NCBI GenBank assembly: GCA_023229725.1
Contig: JALNYR010000014.1
Coordinates: forward strand, 1-27,117
Direction of reading: 5' to 3'
DNA: 27,117 nucleotides
Source: Dehalococcoidia bacterium
GTDB lineage: Bacteria > Chloroflexota > Dehalococcoidia > GIF9 > AB-539-J10
The notes under the pieces were generated by a model, which worked only from the letters and a program-made list of their open reading frames with translations, searched no databases and had not been told where the DNA came from. The translations under genes and the position numbers were made by a program. Below, piece after piece: positions 20,217 through 27,117 of this stretch (the first letter of the stretch is position 1; each line of letters begins with the position of its first letter).

Positions 20217-21344
20217 TCAGGAAGCCTTCAGCACCTCGGCCGCCTTCTTCGCAGCCTCGCGCGCTCCGGCCTCGGCCGCGTGCGCCAGGTACTTCTTGAT
20301 GTCGATGAACTTGCCCACACCGTCGATGACCGAATCGGGCACCTTCGAGTCCTTGAGCACGAAGTCGTGCATCTCCGGCCCCATCCGCTTGCGTATGTCG
20401 GCGTAGTCGATGTTGCCCTCGATGCCGGCCGCCGCGGCGCGCAGCTTGGCGTGGTTCACGCCGAGAGCGACATTCCGCGACTCGAGGTCGGCGTGTGCCT
20501 TCCGCAACTCATCAAGCTGAGCGATAAGACTCTCACGTTCGCCGATGAGTCCGGCCTTTTCCCGCTCGAGGAGCGATATCCTCGCACCGCGGTCGTTGAC
20601 CTGCGCCCGCAGGTCCTCCGCCGCCTTGCGGAACTCCTCTCGAAGAGCGGCCAACTCCGCCTCGTACCGGCTGACGGTGTCAGCCTTCTCCTTCTGCGCA
20701 TCGGCCAGCTGCAGGTCGTACCGGTTGACAATCTCGGTTCTCTCCCGCTCCGCGGCCGTGAGCTGCGCCCCGTGCAGGCGCGCGAGTTCAGCCTTGTCCT
20801 GCTGCATCACCGCAAGCTGCGCCTCATGTCGCTGCGTGAGTTCCGACTTCTCGCGGTTGAGCAGTTCGAGTTGGGACTTGAGCACGTCAATCTCGGAGAG
20901 CTTCCTGACGAGCTCATCGTAGTTTGACCTCAGTTCGTTGAAGTCGCCCCCGACGACGTCCGCCACTTTCTGCACGAGCGAGTCGTAGTTGGACTTCTCG
21001 CGGTCCCGCTGGCTCTCGGCTTCGCTTATCTGTGACTGCATCTGGCCGAGGTCCTGCGTGTACTGCTGGTGAAGGGCGCTGTAGGTCATGAGCGCGGCGA
21101 CCTTGGCTGCGGACTCGGCGCGGCCCTTGATGTCGTACGGACCGAAGACGGTGTCGGTAGCGCGGTCCATCCCGTGGAGGTTGGCCTTGAACTCCTTCAG
21201 GACTTTGTCGACGACCGGATCGAGCCCGAGCTGCGAATAGAGCCGCGCAGCCATCCGCTGCTGCTGCAGGTCCATCGTCGACAGGCTTATGTCCTCGACC
21301 TTGACTATCTGGGTGTTCTCAAGGTTGTTCTTGTCCTCTTCCAT
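20217..21344 (-). CDS. Coiled-coil protein with 18-residue tandem repeats, unknown function
   Basis: The 375-residue cytoplasmic protein has no signal peptide or membrane segment. Residues 1-95 form an Ala-rich helical start (QQQRMAARLYSQLGLDPVVD). About 100-300 is a long, highly charged coiled coil. Inside it four clear repeats of exactly 18 residues run from 164 to 235, each with a K/R-E-x start, R-(H/Y) or L-H in the middle and (A/L)-(Q/E)-L near position 12-14. Weaker copies lie at 146-163 and 236-253. The C-terminus (300-375) is a separate helical region ending in Ala/Lys-rich sequence. I do not recognise the family. The ATG at 21344 follows AAGGAGG. It is divergent from a drug exporter. 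Confidence 0.75.
   Translation of the reverse strand: MEEDKNNLENTQIVKVEDISLSTMDLQQQRMAARLYSQLGLDPVVDKVLKEFKANLHGMDRATDTVFGPYDIKGRAESAAKVAALMTYSALHQQYTQDLGQMQSQISEAESQRDREKSNYDSLVQKVADVVGGDFNELRSNYDELVRKLSEIDVLKSQLELLNREKSELTQRHEAQLAVMQQDKAELARLHGAQLTAAERERTEIVNRYDLQLADAQKEKADTVSRYEAELAALREEFRKAAEDLRAQVNDRGARISLLEREKAGLIGERESLIAQLDELRKAHADLESRNVALGVNHAKLRAAAAGIEGNIDYADIRKRMGPEMHDFVLKDSKVPDSVIDGVGKFIDIKKYLAHAAEAGAREAAKKAAEVLKAS
20640..20855 (-). repeat. Four in-frame 54-base units coding 18-residue repeats
   Basis: Units encode residues 164-181, 182-199, 200-217 and 218-235 of the coiled-coil protein. Consensus by position is (R/Q/K)(E/D)(K/R)xE(L/I)xxR(H/Y)xA(Q/E)LxxxQ. DNA identity between units is lower than protein similarity, so the array is old. 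Confidence 0.7.
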
Positions 21345-21465
21345 GCGATGGAGCCTCCTTGACCTTCAGTTGTAGAACGGCGCCTCCGGCGGCCGCGTTC
21401 AGCCGGTCCGTCCAGCTGCGATGCCGGCATTCCGGCCATCGCCCGGCGGCGACGTGCACATCTCT

Positions 21466-21475
21466 AGTGTACACT
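21466..21475. promoter_or_regulatory. Palindrome AGTGTACACT in a divergent promoter region
   Basis: A perfect 10-base palindrome contains TACACT on both strands, a fair -10 for either direction. It lies 122 bases from the coiled-coil start and 93 bases from the exporter start. GTGCAC at 21455-21460 resembles a half-site. It could be an operator for an unlinked regulator; no regulator gene adjoins. A second palindrome, ATGCCGGCAT, is at 21421-21430. Confidence 0.4.
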
Positions 21476-21567
21476 TTGGGGCTCGGGTGCGGGACTACCC
21501 GCGGTCCGGTTTCGGGCGCGCGGCCCCGCCACGCGGCACGACTGAAAGGGCGCGAGCAACACCGACT

Positions 21568-22962
21568 ATGTCCCGATACCTCATCTTCGTCACCGTCAGC
21601 CTTGCCCTCCTGCTTTCGGGCGTCGGAGGCACGTCCGTCGCGGTCGCCCTGGAGGCCATCCGGGAGTACTTCGACGTCTCCGTGGTTCTCGCCGGGTGGA
21701 TTATCGGCGTCTTCCAGCTGGCTCTGGTAATCAGCATGCCGCTGTCCGGGAAAGTGTGCGACGTGCTGGGTCGCAAGCCCACCTTCATGCTCTGCGTCGG
21801 CCTGTTCGTGCTCGGCTCGCTGGGCTCGGCCCTGGCCCCGAACATGCCGCTCCTCATCGTCTCGCGCCTCGTCCAGGCGATGGGCGCCGGCGGCTTCATG
21901 CCGACGGCGGTAGGCATCGTCGCGGACGTCTTCCCCCGCTCCCGGCAGCGCGCCATCGGCCTGTTCAGCAGCATTTTCCCCATCGGGCAGATTGCCGGCC
22001 CCGTGGTCGGCGGCTGGCTCGTGGAATCCCTCGGCTGGAGGTCCGTGTTCTGGCTCAACGTTCCCCTGGGTCTCGCCATCCTCATTCCCGCCGCCCTGCT
22101 GCTTCACACATCACCGGGACAGAGGAAGGGGGGAATCGACATCGTCGGAGCGGCCCTTGTCAGCGGCTTGCTCGCCTCGCTGATGGGCGGCCTGACGCTC
22201 ATCGGTTACGCCGCAACGGCACAGATGTGGCTCGTAGTGGGAGCGCTCTTTGCCCTGACGGGCATACTGGTGGTCCTGTTCAAGCGGCACGAGGCCACGG
22301 CGCGGGACCCGATAATCGACGTAGAGATACTGAGGGAGAGACCGTTCCTGGCCGCCAACATCTTCAATCTCATCTACGGAGCGGGAGTGCTTGGCGTTAT
22401 GTCGCTCATCCCGATGTTCGCCATCAGCGTCTACGGCGTATCGTACCTTGAGAGCGGCCTCATCCTCACGCCGCGGGCGGTGGGGATGTTCGTGACATCG
22501 CTCATCGTCAGCATCTTCATGATGCGCTGGGGATACCGCCGGCCGATACTTGCCGGCACGGGCCTCACCATGGTGAGCCTCGTGCTTCTCAGCCTGGAGC
22601 CGCAGCGCCTGAACATGCTCGGACAGGGTCTCGACAGCATCACCGTGCTGTCGCTCATCATGCTGCTCATGGGCATGGGCGTCGGGCTGTCGGCGCCGGC
22701 GTCCAACAACGCCTGCATCGAGCTGATGCCGGAGCGTGCGGCAACGATTACCGGCATACGGGGCATGTTCCGCCAGGCCGGCGGCGCGGCGAGCGTCACG
22801 CTCGCCACGCTCGTGCTGCACCAGTCCGGCGACATCGCCTCCGGCTTCCGCATCGTCTTCGTGTCCCTGGCTGTCGCGCTGGTGGCGACCGTCCCCGCGA
22901 TATTCGCCATGCCCCGCTCCCCGACTTGCCCCGCGCCAAGCGAGTCGACGGGCTCGAAGTAG
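21568..22962 (+). CDS. MFS multidrug exporter, DHA2 (EmrB/QacA) type with 14 helices
   Basis: The 464-residue membrane protein is a proton-coupled drug or metabolite exporter. Motif A lies in the loop after helix 2 (GKVCDVLGRKP, 61-71), and the antiporter motif C is seen in GQIAGPVVGGWL (140-151). WRSVFWLNVPLGL is a DHA2 hallmark. Hydrophobic segments number about 14. I use the ATG at 21568, which starts directly before the first helix; longer in-frame starts read through the promoter region and lack hydrophobicity. A usable ribosome site is weak (GAAAGGG lies 19 bases away). Drug specificity is unknown; no TetR/MarR regulator is adjacent. Confidence 0.88.
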   Translation: MSRYLIFVTVSLALLLSGVGGTSVAVALEAIREYFDVSVVLAGWIIGVFQLALVISMPLSGKVCDVLGRKPTFMLCVGLFVLGSLGSALAPNMPLLIVSRLVQAMGAGGFMPTAVGIVADVFPRSRQRAIGLFSSIFPIGQIAGPVVGGWLVESLGWRSVFWLNVPLGLAILIPAALLLHTSPGQRKGGIDIVGAALVSGLLASLMGGLTLIGYAATAQMWLVVGALFALTGILVVLFKRHEATARDPIIDVEILRERPFLAANIFNLIYGAGVLGVMSLIPMFAISVYGVSYLESGLILTPRAVGMFVTSLIVSIFMMRWGYRRPILAGTGLTMVSLVLLSLEPQRLNMLGQGLDSITVLSLIMLLMGMGVGLSAPASNNACIELMPERAATITGIRGMFRQAGGAASVTLATLVLHQSGDIASGFRIVFVSLAVALVATVPAIFAMPRSPTCPAPSESTGSK

Positions 22963-22986
22963 CGCGTGCCCGCCCGATTGCCCGGG

Positions 22987-23016
22987 TTGGACGCGGCGGG
23001 GACCGCGCCGTGATAC
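22987..23016 (+). promoter_or_regulatory. Weak promoter candidate before the unknown lipoprotein
   Basis: TTGGAC (22987-22992) and TGATAC (23011-23016) with an 18-base spacer; the -10 is poor. Another AT-rich patch, GTATAGCAGTACAAAGG, lies at about 23032-23048. Confidence 0.25.
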
Positions 23017-23071
23017 ATCGCTCCGCACTGCGTATAGCAGTACAAAGGAATCACCCGCGCAGGAGGACTCG

Positions 23072-23959
23072 ATGGTAAGGCTTTTCAGAGGCGCCGCCGC
23101 GGGGCGAGCGCTGCTTGCCGCCGGTGTGCTGCTGGTCTCAACCGGATGCTCCGCCCCGGCCGGCGAAGGATTCGCCATCTACCTGACGAAATACGACACC
23201 CCGCCGTCACAGATGGACGTGCTGAGCCACGTCGACCTCGCGGATGAGCCGGTCATCTCCGCGGATGACATCCTCTCATACAACGCCGCGACCCACGAGA
23301 TGCTGCTGACAGAGGAGGCGATGAGCCGCCTCGCGGAGCTGCAGGTTCCGGTACAGGGACGGTCTTTCCTCGTCTGCGTCGATAGGGCTCCTGTCTACTG
23401 GGGGGCGTTCTGGGTACTCTATTCGTCGCAGTCGTTCGACGGCATCACCATCTGGAAGCCGCTCGGCGTGCGGGATTCCGCTGTTGTCGCGATAGGGCTG
23501 GGATATCCCGGCTCGTCTTTCTACCAGGGGGAAGACCCCAGGGATGACCCGCTGGTGATGGCGGCGCTGGAACGCGCCGGCAAGCTGTTCGTTCCGCCGC
23601 CGGAGGAGAGTCCGCTGCCGCGCTCCATGAAAGGCTACGAGCTCTACTCGTGGCAGGACGGCGGCGAGTGGCGCTTCGCTCTCATGACCGGCACGAACCG
23701 CAACAAGACCGCGGAGGAAGTGCTCTCCCCTGAGAGCGGTGTCTCCTCCGACGGATGGGTACACCTCAACGTGGTCGGGGTCGACGCAGTCAAGGCCGCC
23801 TTGAGCAGGGTGCCCGAGGGAGAGTACGTCTCCTGGCTGGCCGACCCACGGGACGCGCAGAGCGGAGCCGCGTTCGGCCTTCCACCGGAATCGATGGTCG
23901 ACGCAATCGAAGAGCAGGCCCGGCAGAGCGGCCTCAACTTCTACGCGCCGGCGCGCTAG
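23072..23959 (+). CDS. Predicted lipoprotein of unknown function
   Basis: The 295-residue protein has a clear lipoprotein signal peptide: MVRLFRGAAAGRALLAAG, then VLLVSTGC with Cys26. AGGAGGA stands a few bases before the ATG at 23072. The mature part is mixed alpha/beta without repeats. It contains SFLVCVDRAPVYWGAFW, a GYELYSWQDGGEWRFALMTG segment and a C-terminal EEQARQSGLNFYAPAR. The WQDGGEWRFALMTGTNRNK region looks like a beta-hairpin domain, but I do not recognise it. Its neighbours (drug exporter upstream, convergent amino acid exporter downstream) give no function. The gene appears to be monocistronic. Confidence 0.75.
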   Translation: MVRLFRGAAAGRALLAAGVLLVSTGCSAPAGEGFAIYLTKYDTPPSQMDVLSHVDLADEPVISADDILSYNAATHEMLLTEEAMSRLAELQVPVQGRSFLVCVDRAPVYWGAFWVLYSSQSFDGITIWKPLGVRDSAVVAIGLGYPGSSFYQGEDPRDDPLVMAALERAGKLFVPPPEESPLPRSMKGYELYSWQDGGEWRFALMTGTNRNKTAEEVLSPESGVSSDGWVHLNVVGVDAVKAALSRVPEGEYVSWLADPRDAQSGAAFGLPPESMVDAIEEQARQSGLNFYAPAR

Positions 23960-23987
23960 CCACCGGACGGGACCTGACCGGGTGACC

Positions 23988-24614
23988 TCAGGACGAATGC
24001 CGGGCGAAGAGCACCCACAGCGCAGCAGCCACAAGCAGACAACCGCCCGCGAGGTTGAGGCGTCGCTGTGCCTGCGGTGAGTTGAGCAGACGGTTTGCCG
24101 CCGCGGCGAACGTCGAGTACATGGTGGCATTCATGGTGGCCATGACCACGAACGTCAGCGCCAGGAGCCAGAGCTGCTGCGCAACGTCCGCGCCGCGGTT
24201 GACGAACTGCGGCAAGAAGGCCACGAAGAAGATGATGCTCTGCGGATTGAGCGCCGTCACCAGGTAGGTGTTCAGGAACAGCCTGCGGCGGGAGTCCGGC
24301 GTGGCCTGCGCCGCCACATCCCTCGAGGCGGCTCCCGCGCGAAGGAGCCGGATGCCGAGGTAGAGCAGGTACAGGCCGCCCGCCAGCTTGATGACCGCGA
24401 AGACGAAGGCCGATGTTGCCAGCAACGCGCCCAGCCCGAGGACGGAGACGGTGACGGCCGTTGCGTCACCGAGCGCCACGCCCGCGACAACGGGGAGGCT
24501 TGCGCGCCGTCCCTGGGCGATGGAGTAGCTCACGACCGTGAAGACGGTCGGTCCCGGGACGATGAGCACGACGGCAGACGCCGCGACGAAGGCCAGCCAG
24601 AGTTCGATAGACAT
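23988..24614 (-). CDS. LysE/RhtB family amino acid exporter
   Basis: The 208-residue membrane protein has about six helices. The N-terminal VLIVPGPTVFTVVSYSIAQG carries the PGP signature (20-22) of the family, and LNPQSIIFFVAFLPQFV after the second half is equally typical. RhtB/LeuE-type relatives export threonine, homoserine, leucine or other neutral amino acids; LysE exports lysine and arginine. The substrate is not predictable. I chose the ATG at 24614, with GAGGGGA upstream; an extension to 24674 would run through the -10 element. Its stop is 28 bases from that of the convergent lipoprotein gene. Confidence 0.88.
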   Translation of the reverse strand: MSIELWLAFVAASAVVLIVPGPTVFTVVSYSIAQGRRASLPVVAGVALGDATAVTVSVLGLGALLATSAFVFAVIKLAGGLYLLYLGIRLLRAGAASRDVAAQATPDSRRRLFLNTYLVTALNPQSIIFFVAFLPQFVNRGADVAQQLWLLALTFVVMATMNATMYSTFAAAANRLLNSPQAQRRLNLAGGCLLVAAALWVLFARHSS

Positions 24615-24640
24615 GAAAGCGTCCCCTCGGGGGACCGGAC

Positions 24641-24669
24641 ATTGTACAACGCGGGACGGCGCCGTGAGC
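24641..24669 (-). promoter_or_regulatory. Candidate promoter GCTCAC-17-TACAAT for the amino acid exporter
   Basis: Minus-strand GCTCAC (24669-24664), 17 bases and TACAAT (24646-24641), with the ATG 26 bases further on. The same -35-position hexamer and spacing occur before the CPBP gene at 4482-4510. Confidence 0.5.
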
Positions 24670-24690
24670 GCCATCCACCGACCGCTCCGG

Positions 24691-24999
24691 CTACGGCAAG
24701 TACGCCAGGGTGGTGAAATGTGTAACGGTCGTGTCGTAGCCCGTCAGCGCCGCCTGCGCCTGTGGTTCAACCACGGCGGCTTCAACGTCAGGGCTCGCGA
24801 AGGCTCGAATGGCGTCCAGCGACTGCCACAGCGTGTGCACCTCGATGTCCACGGCTCCGTCACGCTCCCTCGTGAGCAGGTACGCCTGGCGGAACCCCTT
24901 GAGGGTCCTTAGCTCGGGCATGACGTTGTGCTCGAAGTGCTGCCGGTACTTCCTTCCGCCGTCGGTCGTCGCCCTGGCTCGCCAGATACGCGTAATCAT
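24691..24999 (-). CDS. Small ABM-type (antibiotic biosynthesis monooxygenase) domain protein
   Basis: The 102-residue protein fits the dimeric alpha/beta-barrel (ferredoxin-like) fold of the ABM/DUF family. It has MITRIWRARATTDGGRKY, then LKGFRQAYLLTRERDGAV and EVHTLWQSLDAIRAF with a Pro-containing C-terminal helix, the order of strands and helices seen in these proteins. Family members range from quinone-forming monooxygenases to haem-degrading enzymes and stress-induced proteins of unknown activity; no catalytic residue can be assigned. AAGGAGTAGCG precedes the ATG at 24999. It lies 89 bases downstream of the P-type ATPase on the same strand, so read-through is possible. Confidence 0.75.
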   Translation of the reverse strand: MITRIWRARATTDGGRKYRQHFEHNVMPELRTLKGFRQAYLLTRERDGAVDIEVHTLWQSLDAIRAFASPDVEAAVVEPQAQAALTGYDTTVTHFTTLAYLP

Positions 25000-25088
25000 C
25001 GCTACTCCTTGCCTGTCCGCCTGCGGGTCGTGATAACGGGGCAGCCACTCTGCGTCCGCCGCCTGCGGCGATGCAAAGCCATCGACCC

Positions 25089-27117
25089 CTACCACTTTCC
25101 CGCAGAGAAGAGCTTTGGGAACAGAGCTTTGCGCGTCTCCTCCAGGAGGAACAGTCCACCGCCCGCGGCCAGGATGACCGCCCAGTCTATCAGCTCGAGG
25201 GGCACGGTGTGGAACGCCGTCTGCAGCAAGGGAACGTACACGACGGCGAGTTGCAGCAGCACTGCCAGCCCGATGGAGGCGACGAGAACGCGGTTCTTGA
25301 ACCAGCCAAGGCTGAGGACGGTATGCTCGTCCGAGCGGGCGCTGAAGGCCATGAACCACTCGAAGGCCGCCACGGCACAGAAGGCCAGGGTTCGAGCGTG
25401 GTCAACTCCCATCCGCGCATCCGCCCAGCGGAAGATGAAGAACGAACCCAGGCCGATGGCGACGGCCATGGTGATGATGCGGATGAACAGCCCCGGGTAG
25501 ATGAGGCCGACGCCGCGACGGCGGGGCGGCTGCTTCAGCTCATCGTCCCGCTTGGGCTCGAAGCCAAGCGGGATATCGCCGGCTGTGTCCGTGACGAGGT
25601 TCAGCCAGAGTATCTGCACCGCGACCAGAGGCGACTTGCCGATGAAGAGGATGCAGAGTATCAACACGACCAGCTCGCTCAGGTTGGTATTCAGCGAGTA
25701 GAAGAGGACGTTGCGGAGGCGCGTGAAGATGGCCCGGCCCTCGTCCACGGCTGCCACGACCGAGGCGAAGTTGTCGTCCGCCAGCACCATGTCCGATGCT
25801 TCTTTGGCGACGTCCGTGCCGGTGATGCCCATCGCGATGCCGATGTCGGCGGCCTTGAGGGCCGGCGCATCGTTCACACCATCTCCGGTCATCGCGACGA
25901 CGTGCCCCCGGCTCCTGAGGGCGTTCACTATCCTCAGCTTGTGCAGCGGTTCGATGCGGGCGCAGACTGTTATGTCCTGTATCTCCCGCGACAGCTCATC
26001 GTCGCTCATCTTCGCCAGCTCGACGCCGGTCACCGTCCTGCCCGCGGGCAGCTCCAGCTGGCGGGCGATGGACTCGGCGGTTATCCTGTTGTCCCCGGTA
26101 ATCATCATGACCTTGATGCCGGCCTGGGCGCAGAGTCGCACAGCGTCCTTCGCCTCCTCGCGTGGCGGGTCGGCCATTCCCGCCAGGCCGACGAACACGA
26201 CGTTGCCCTTGACCGCCTCCTCCTTGAGCTTCTTCGTCTCTGCCGGCACGTCAACGTAGCCCATGGCGATGACGCGCAGGGCGTCCTTCGCCATGGCGGC
26301 AGCGACCGCCATGATGGAGTGCGTATCGGCCTCGGTCATGGGAACAACGGCGCCGCCCTTCAGCAGCCGGCTGCTCAGCGAGAGCAGCTTCTCGGGTGCG
26401 CCCTTGACATAGGCCACCTTCCCGCCGTCCGACGGGTGAAGGGTGGCCATGTACATGCGTTCGCTTTCGAACGGGACCTCATCCAGCCGGGGGAAGTCCT
26501 GCTCCAGATTCTCCTTGTGCATCCCGGCCTTGGCGGCGCTGACCACGAGGGCGCCTTCGGTGGGGTCGCCGACGATGCCGGGGATGGCGACGCTCTTGTC
26601 CAGTTGCGCGTCGTTGCAGAGCGCGCCTATCTTCAGGAGCAGCGCCAGCTGACTCTCGCTCTGCAGCTCCAGTCGCCGGCCGTCGAGCAGGAACTCGCCC
26701 TTCGTTCCGTAGCCCTCGCCCGTCACGTCGATGGTGCGACCGTCTGCGCACAGCTTGCGCACGGTCATCTGGTTCATGGTCAGGGTGCCGGTCTTGTCTG
26801 AACAGATGACCGTGGCGGAGCCGAGCGTCTCCACGGCGACCAGCTTGCGGATGATGGCGTTGCGGCGCGCCATGGCCCGCATGCCTATCGACAGCACGAC
26901 GGTCAGCACCGCCGGCAGCCCTTCCGGTATGGCCGCCACGGCTGCGGCGACCGCCAGCATGAACATATCTATCCAGCCCAACCCCTGGAGCAGGCCGACC
27001 ACAAGCAGCAGTCCGGTCACGCCCAGGAAGAGGAAGACGAGGTAGCGGCTGAGCTTCGCGATGCTCTGCTGCAGGGGTGTCTGCTCCTGCTCTATCTCCT
27101 GCAGGCCGGTGGCTATC
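25089..27117 (-). CDS. P-type cation-transporting ATPase, P2 (Ca2+-type), N-terminus outside window
   Basis: The frame is open from the right edge (first full codon at 27116) and gives 675 residues. The visible part starts at TGLQEIEQEQTPLQQ in the actuator/M3 region, so roughly 200-250 residues are missing. PEGLPAV in M4 is the P2-type ion site. SDKTGTLT holds the phosphorylated Asp, KGAPEKLL and MTGDGVNDAPAL form the nucleotide and hinge parts, and NLVTDTAGDIPLGFEPKR is M6. The C-terminal Cation_ATPase_C domain is complete, ending in SAGKW. PEGLP and M6 favour Ca2+ (SERCA/PMR1-like) or a general P2 pump; Mn2+ or Na+ cannot be excluded. The start codon lies beyond the window. Confidence 0.92.
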   Translation of the reverse strand, partial: IATGLQEIEQEQTPLQQSIAKLSRYLVFLFLGVTGLLLVVGLLQGLGWIDMFMLAVAAAVAAIPEGLPAVLTVVLSIGMRAMARRNAIIRKLVAVETLGSATVICSDKTGTLTMNQMTVRKLCADGRTIDVTGEGYGTKGEFLLDGRRLELQSESQLALLLKIGALCNDAQLDKSVAIPGIVGDPTEGALVVSAAKAGMHKENLEQDFPRLDEVPFESERMYMATLHPSDGGKVAYVKGAPEKLLSLSSRLLKGGAVVPMTEADTHSIMAVAAAMAKDALRVIAMGYVDVPAETKKLKEEAVKGNVVFVGLAGMADPPREEAKDAVRLCAQAGIKVMMITGDNRITAESIARQLELPAGRTVTGVELAKMSDDELSREIQDITVCARIEPLHKLRIVNALRSRGHVVAMTGDGVNDAPALKAADIGIAMGITGTDVAKEASDMVLADDNFASVVAAVDEGRAIFTRLRNVLFYSLNTNLSELVVLILCILFIGKSPLVAVQILWLNLVTDTAGDIPLGFEPKRDDELKQPPRRRGVGLIYPGLFIRIITMAVAIGLGSFFIFRWADARMGVDHARTLAFCAVAAFEWFMAFSARSDEHTVLSLGWFKNRVLVASIGLAVLLQLAVVYVPLLQTAFHTVPLELIDWAVILAAGGGLFLLEETRKALFPKLFSAGKW

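Noticed and set aside
25000..25088. Terminator between the P-type ATPase and the ABM-domain gene
   Set aside because: Only short GC stems without a T-run are present on the minus strand.

Overview
This is a high-GC bacterial chromosome segment, tightly packed, with short intergenic gaps and many GTG starts and ATGA/GTGA overlaps. The gene content suggests an anaerobic or microaerophilic free-living bacterium: a four-subunit 2-oxoacid:ferredoxin oxidoreductase, a desulforedoxin, an EncFtn-like ferritin and several flavodoxin-fold proteins. There are lipoproteins but no sign of an outer membrane system. The look is that of a Chloroflexota (Dehalococcoidia-type) genome. That placement is inference from gene content and style; there is no rRNA or other phylogenetic marker here.

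Layout. 1-230: the tail of an IS110-type transposase and the first copy of a short hairpin repeat. 284-895: an FMN-dependent NAD(P)H oxidoreductase. 896-1828: a roughly 0.93 kb gene-free island built from hairpin repeats whose arms co-vary. 1829-4192 (minus): a polar amino acid ABC importer (binding lipoprotein, permease, ATPase). 4520-6020: a CPBP membrane protease facing a glyoxalase-II-type hydrolase. 6097-8580: a membrane-anchored surface protein, a universal stress protein and two convergent flavodoxin-like genes. 8798-9928: desulforedoxin, EncFtn-like ferritin and a small MerR-like HTH protein. 10005-11168 (minus): a sugar-acid dehydratase of the enolase superfamily. 11229-14132 (minus): the porG-porD-porA-porB operon, with an intrinsic terminator in its leader. 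14447-15421: a beta-propeller lipoprotein. 15432-15602: the remnant of an acyl-CoA synthetase. 15664-20184: dnaJ, a TIM-barrel isomerase-like gene and a class II photolyase joined by GTGA overlaps, then a rhodanese lipoprotein and mntP. 20217-22962: a divergent pair, a coiled-coil protein with 18-residue repeats and a DHA2 drug exporter. 23072-25088: an unknown lipoprotein, a RhtB/LysE exporter and an ABM-domain protein. 25089-27117 (minus): a P-type cation ATPase cut by the window end.

Themes. Low-potential electron transfer (POR, ferredoxin subunit, flavodoxins) sits beside oxygen, iron and manganese handling (desulforedoxin, EncFtn-like ferritin, MntP) and stress or repair functions (USP, DnaJ, photolyase, CPBP). 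I found no clear defence system, CRISPR array, prophage or biosynthetic cluster. The less ordinary signals are the co-varying hairpin repeats, the terminator in the por leader, the translationally coupled dnaJ/TIM-barrel/photolyase trio, the EncFtn-like gene beside a stand-alone desulforedoxin, and the 18-residue repeat protein. Coordinates and motifs were read by eye; no database search was run.
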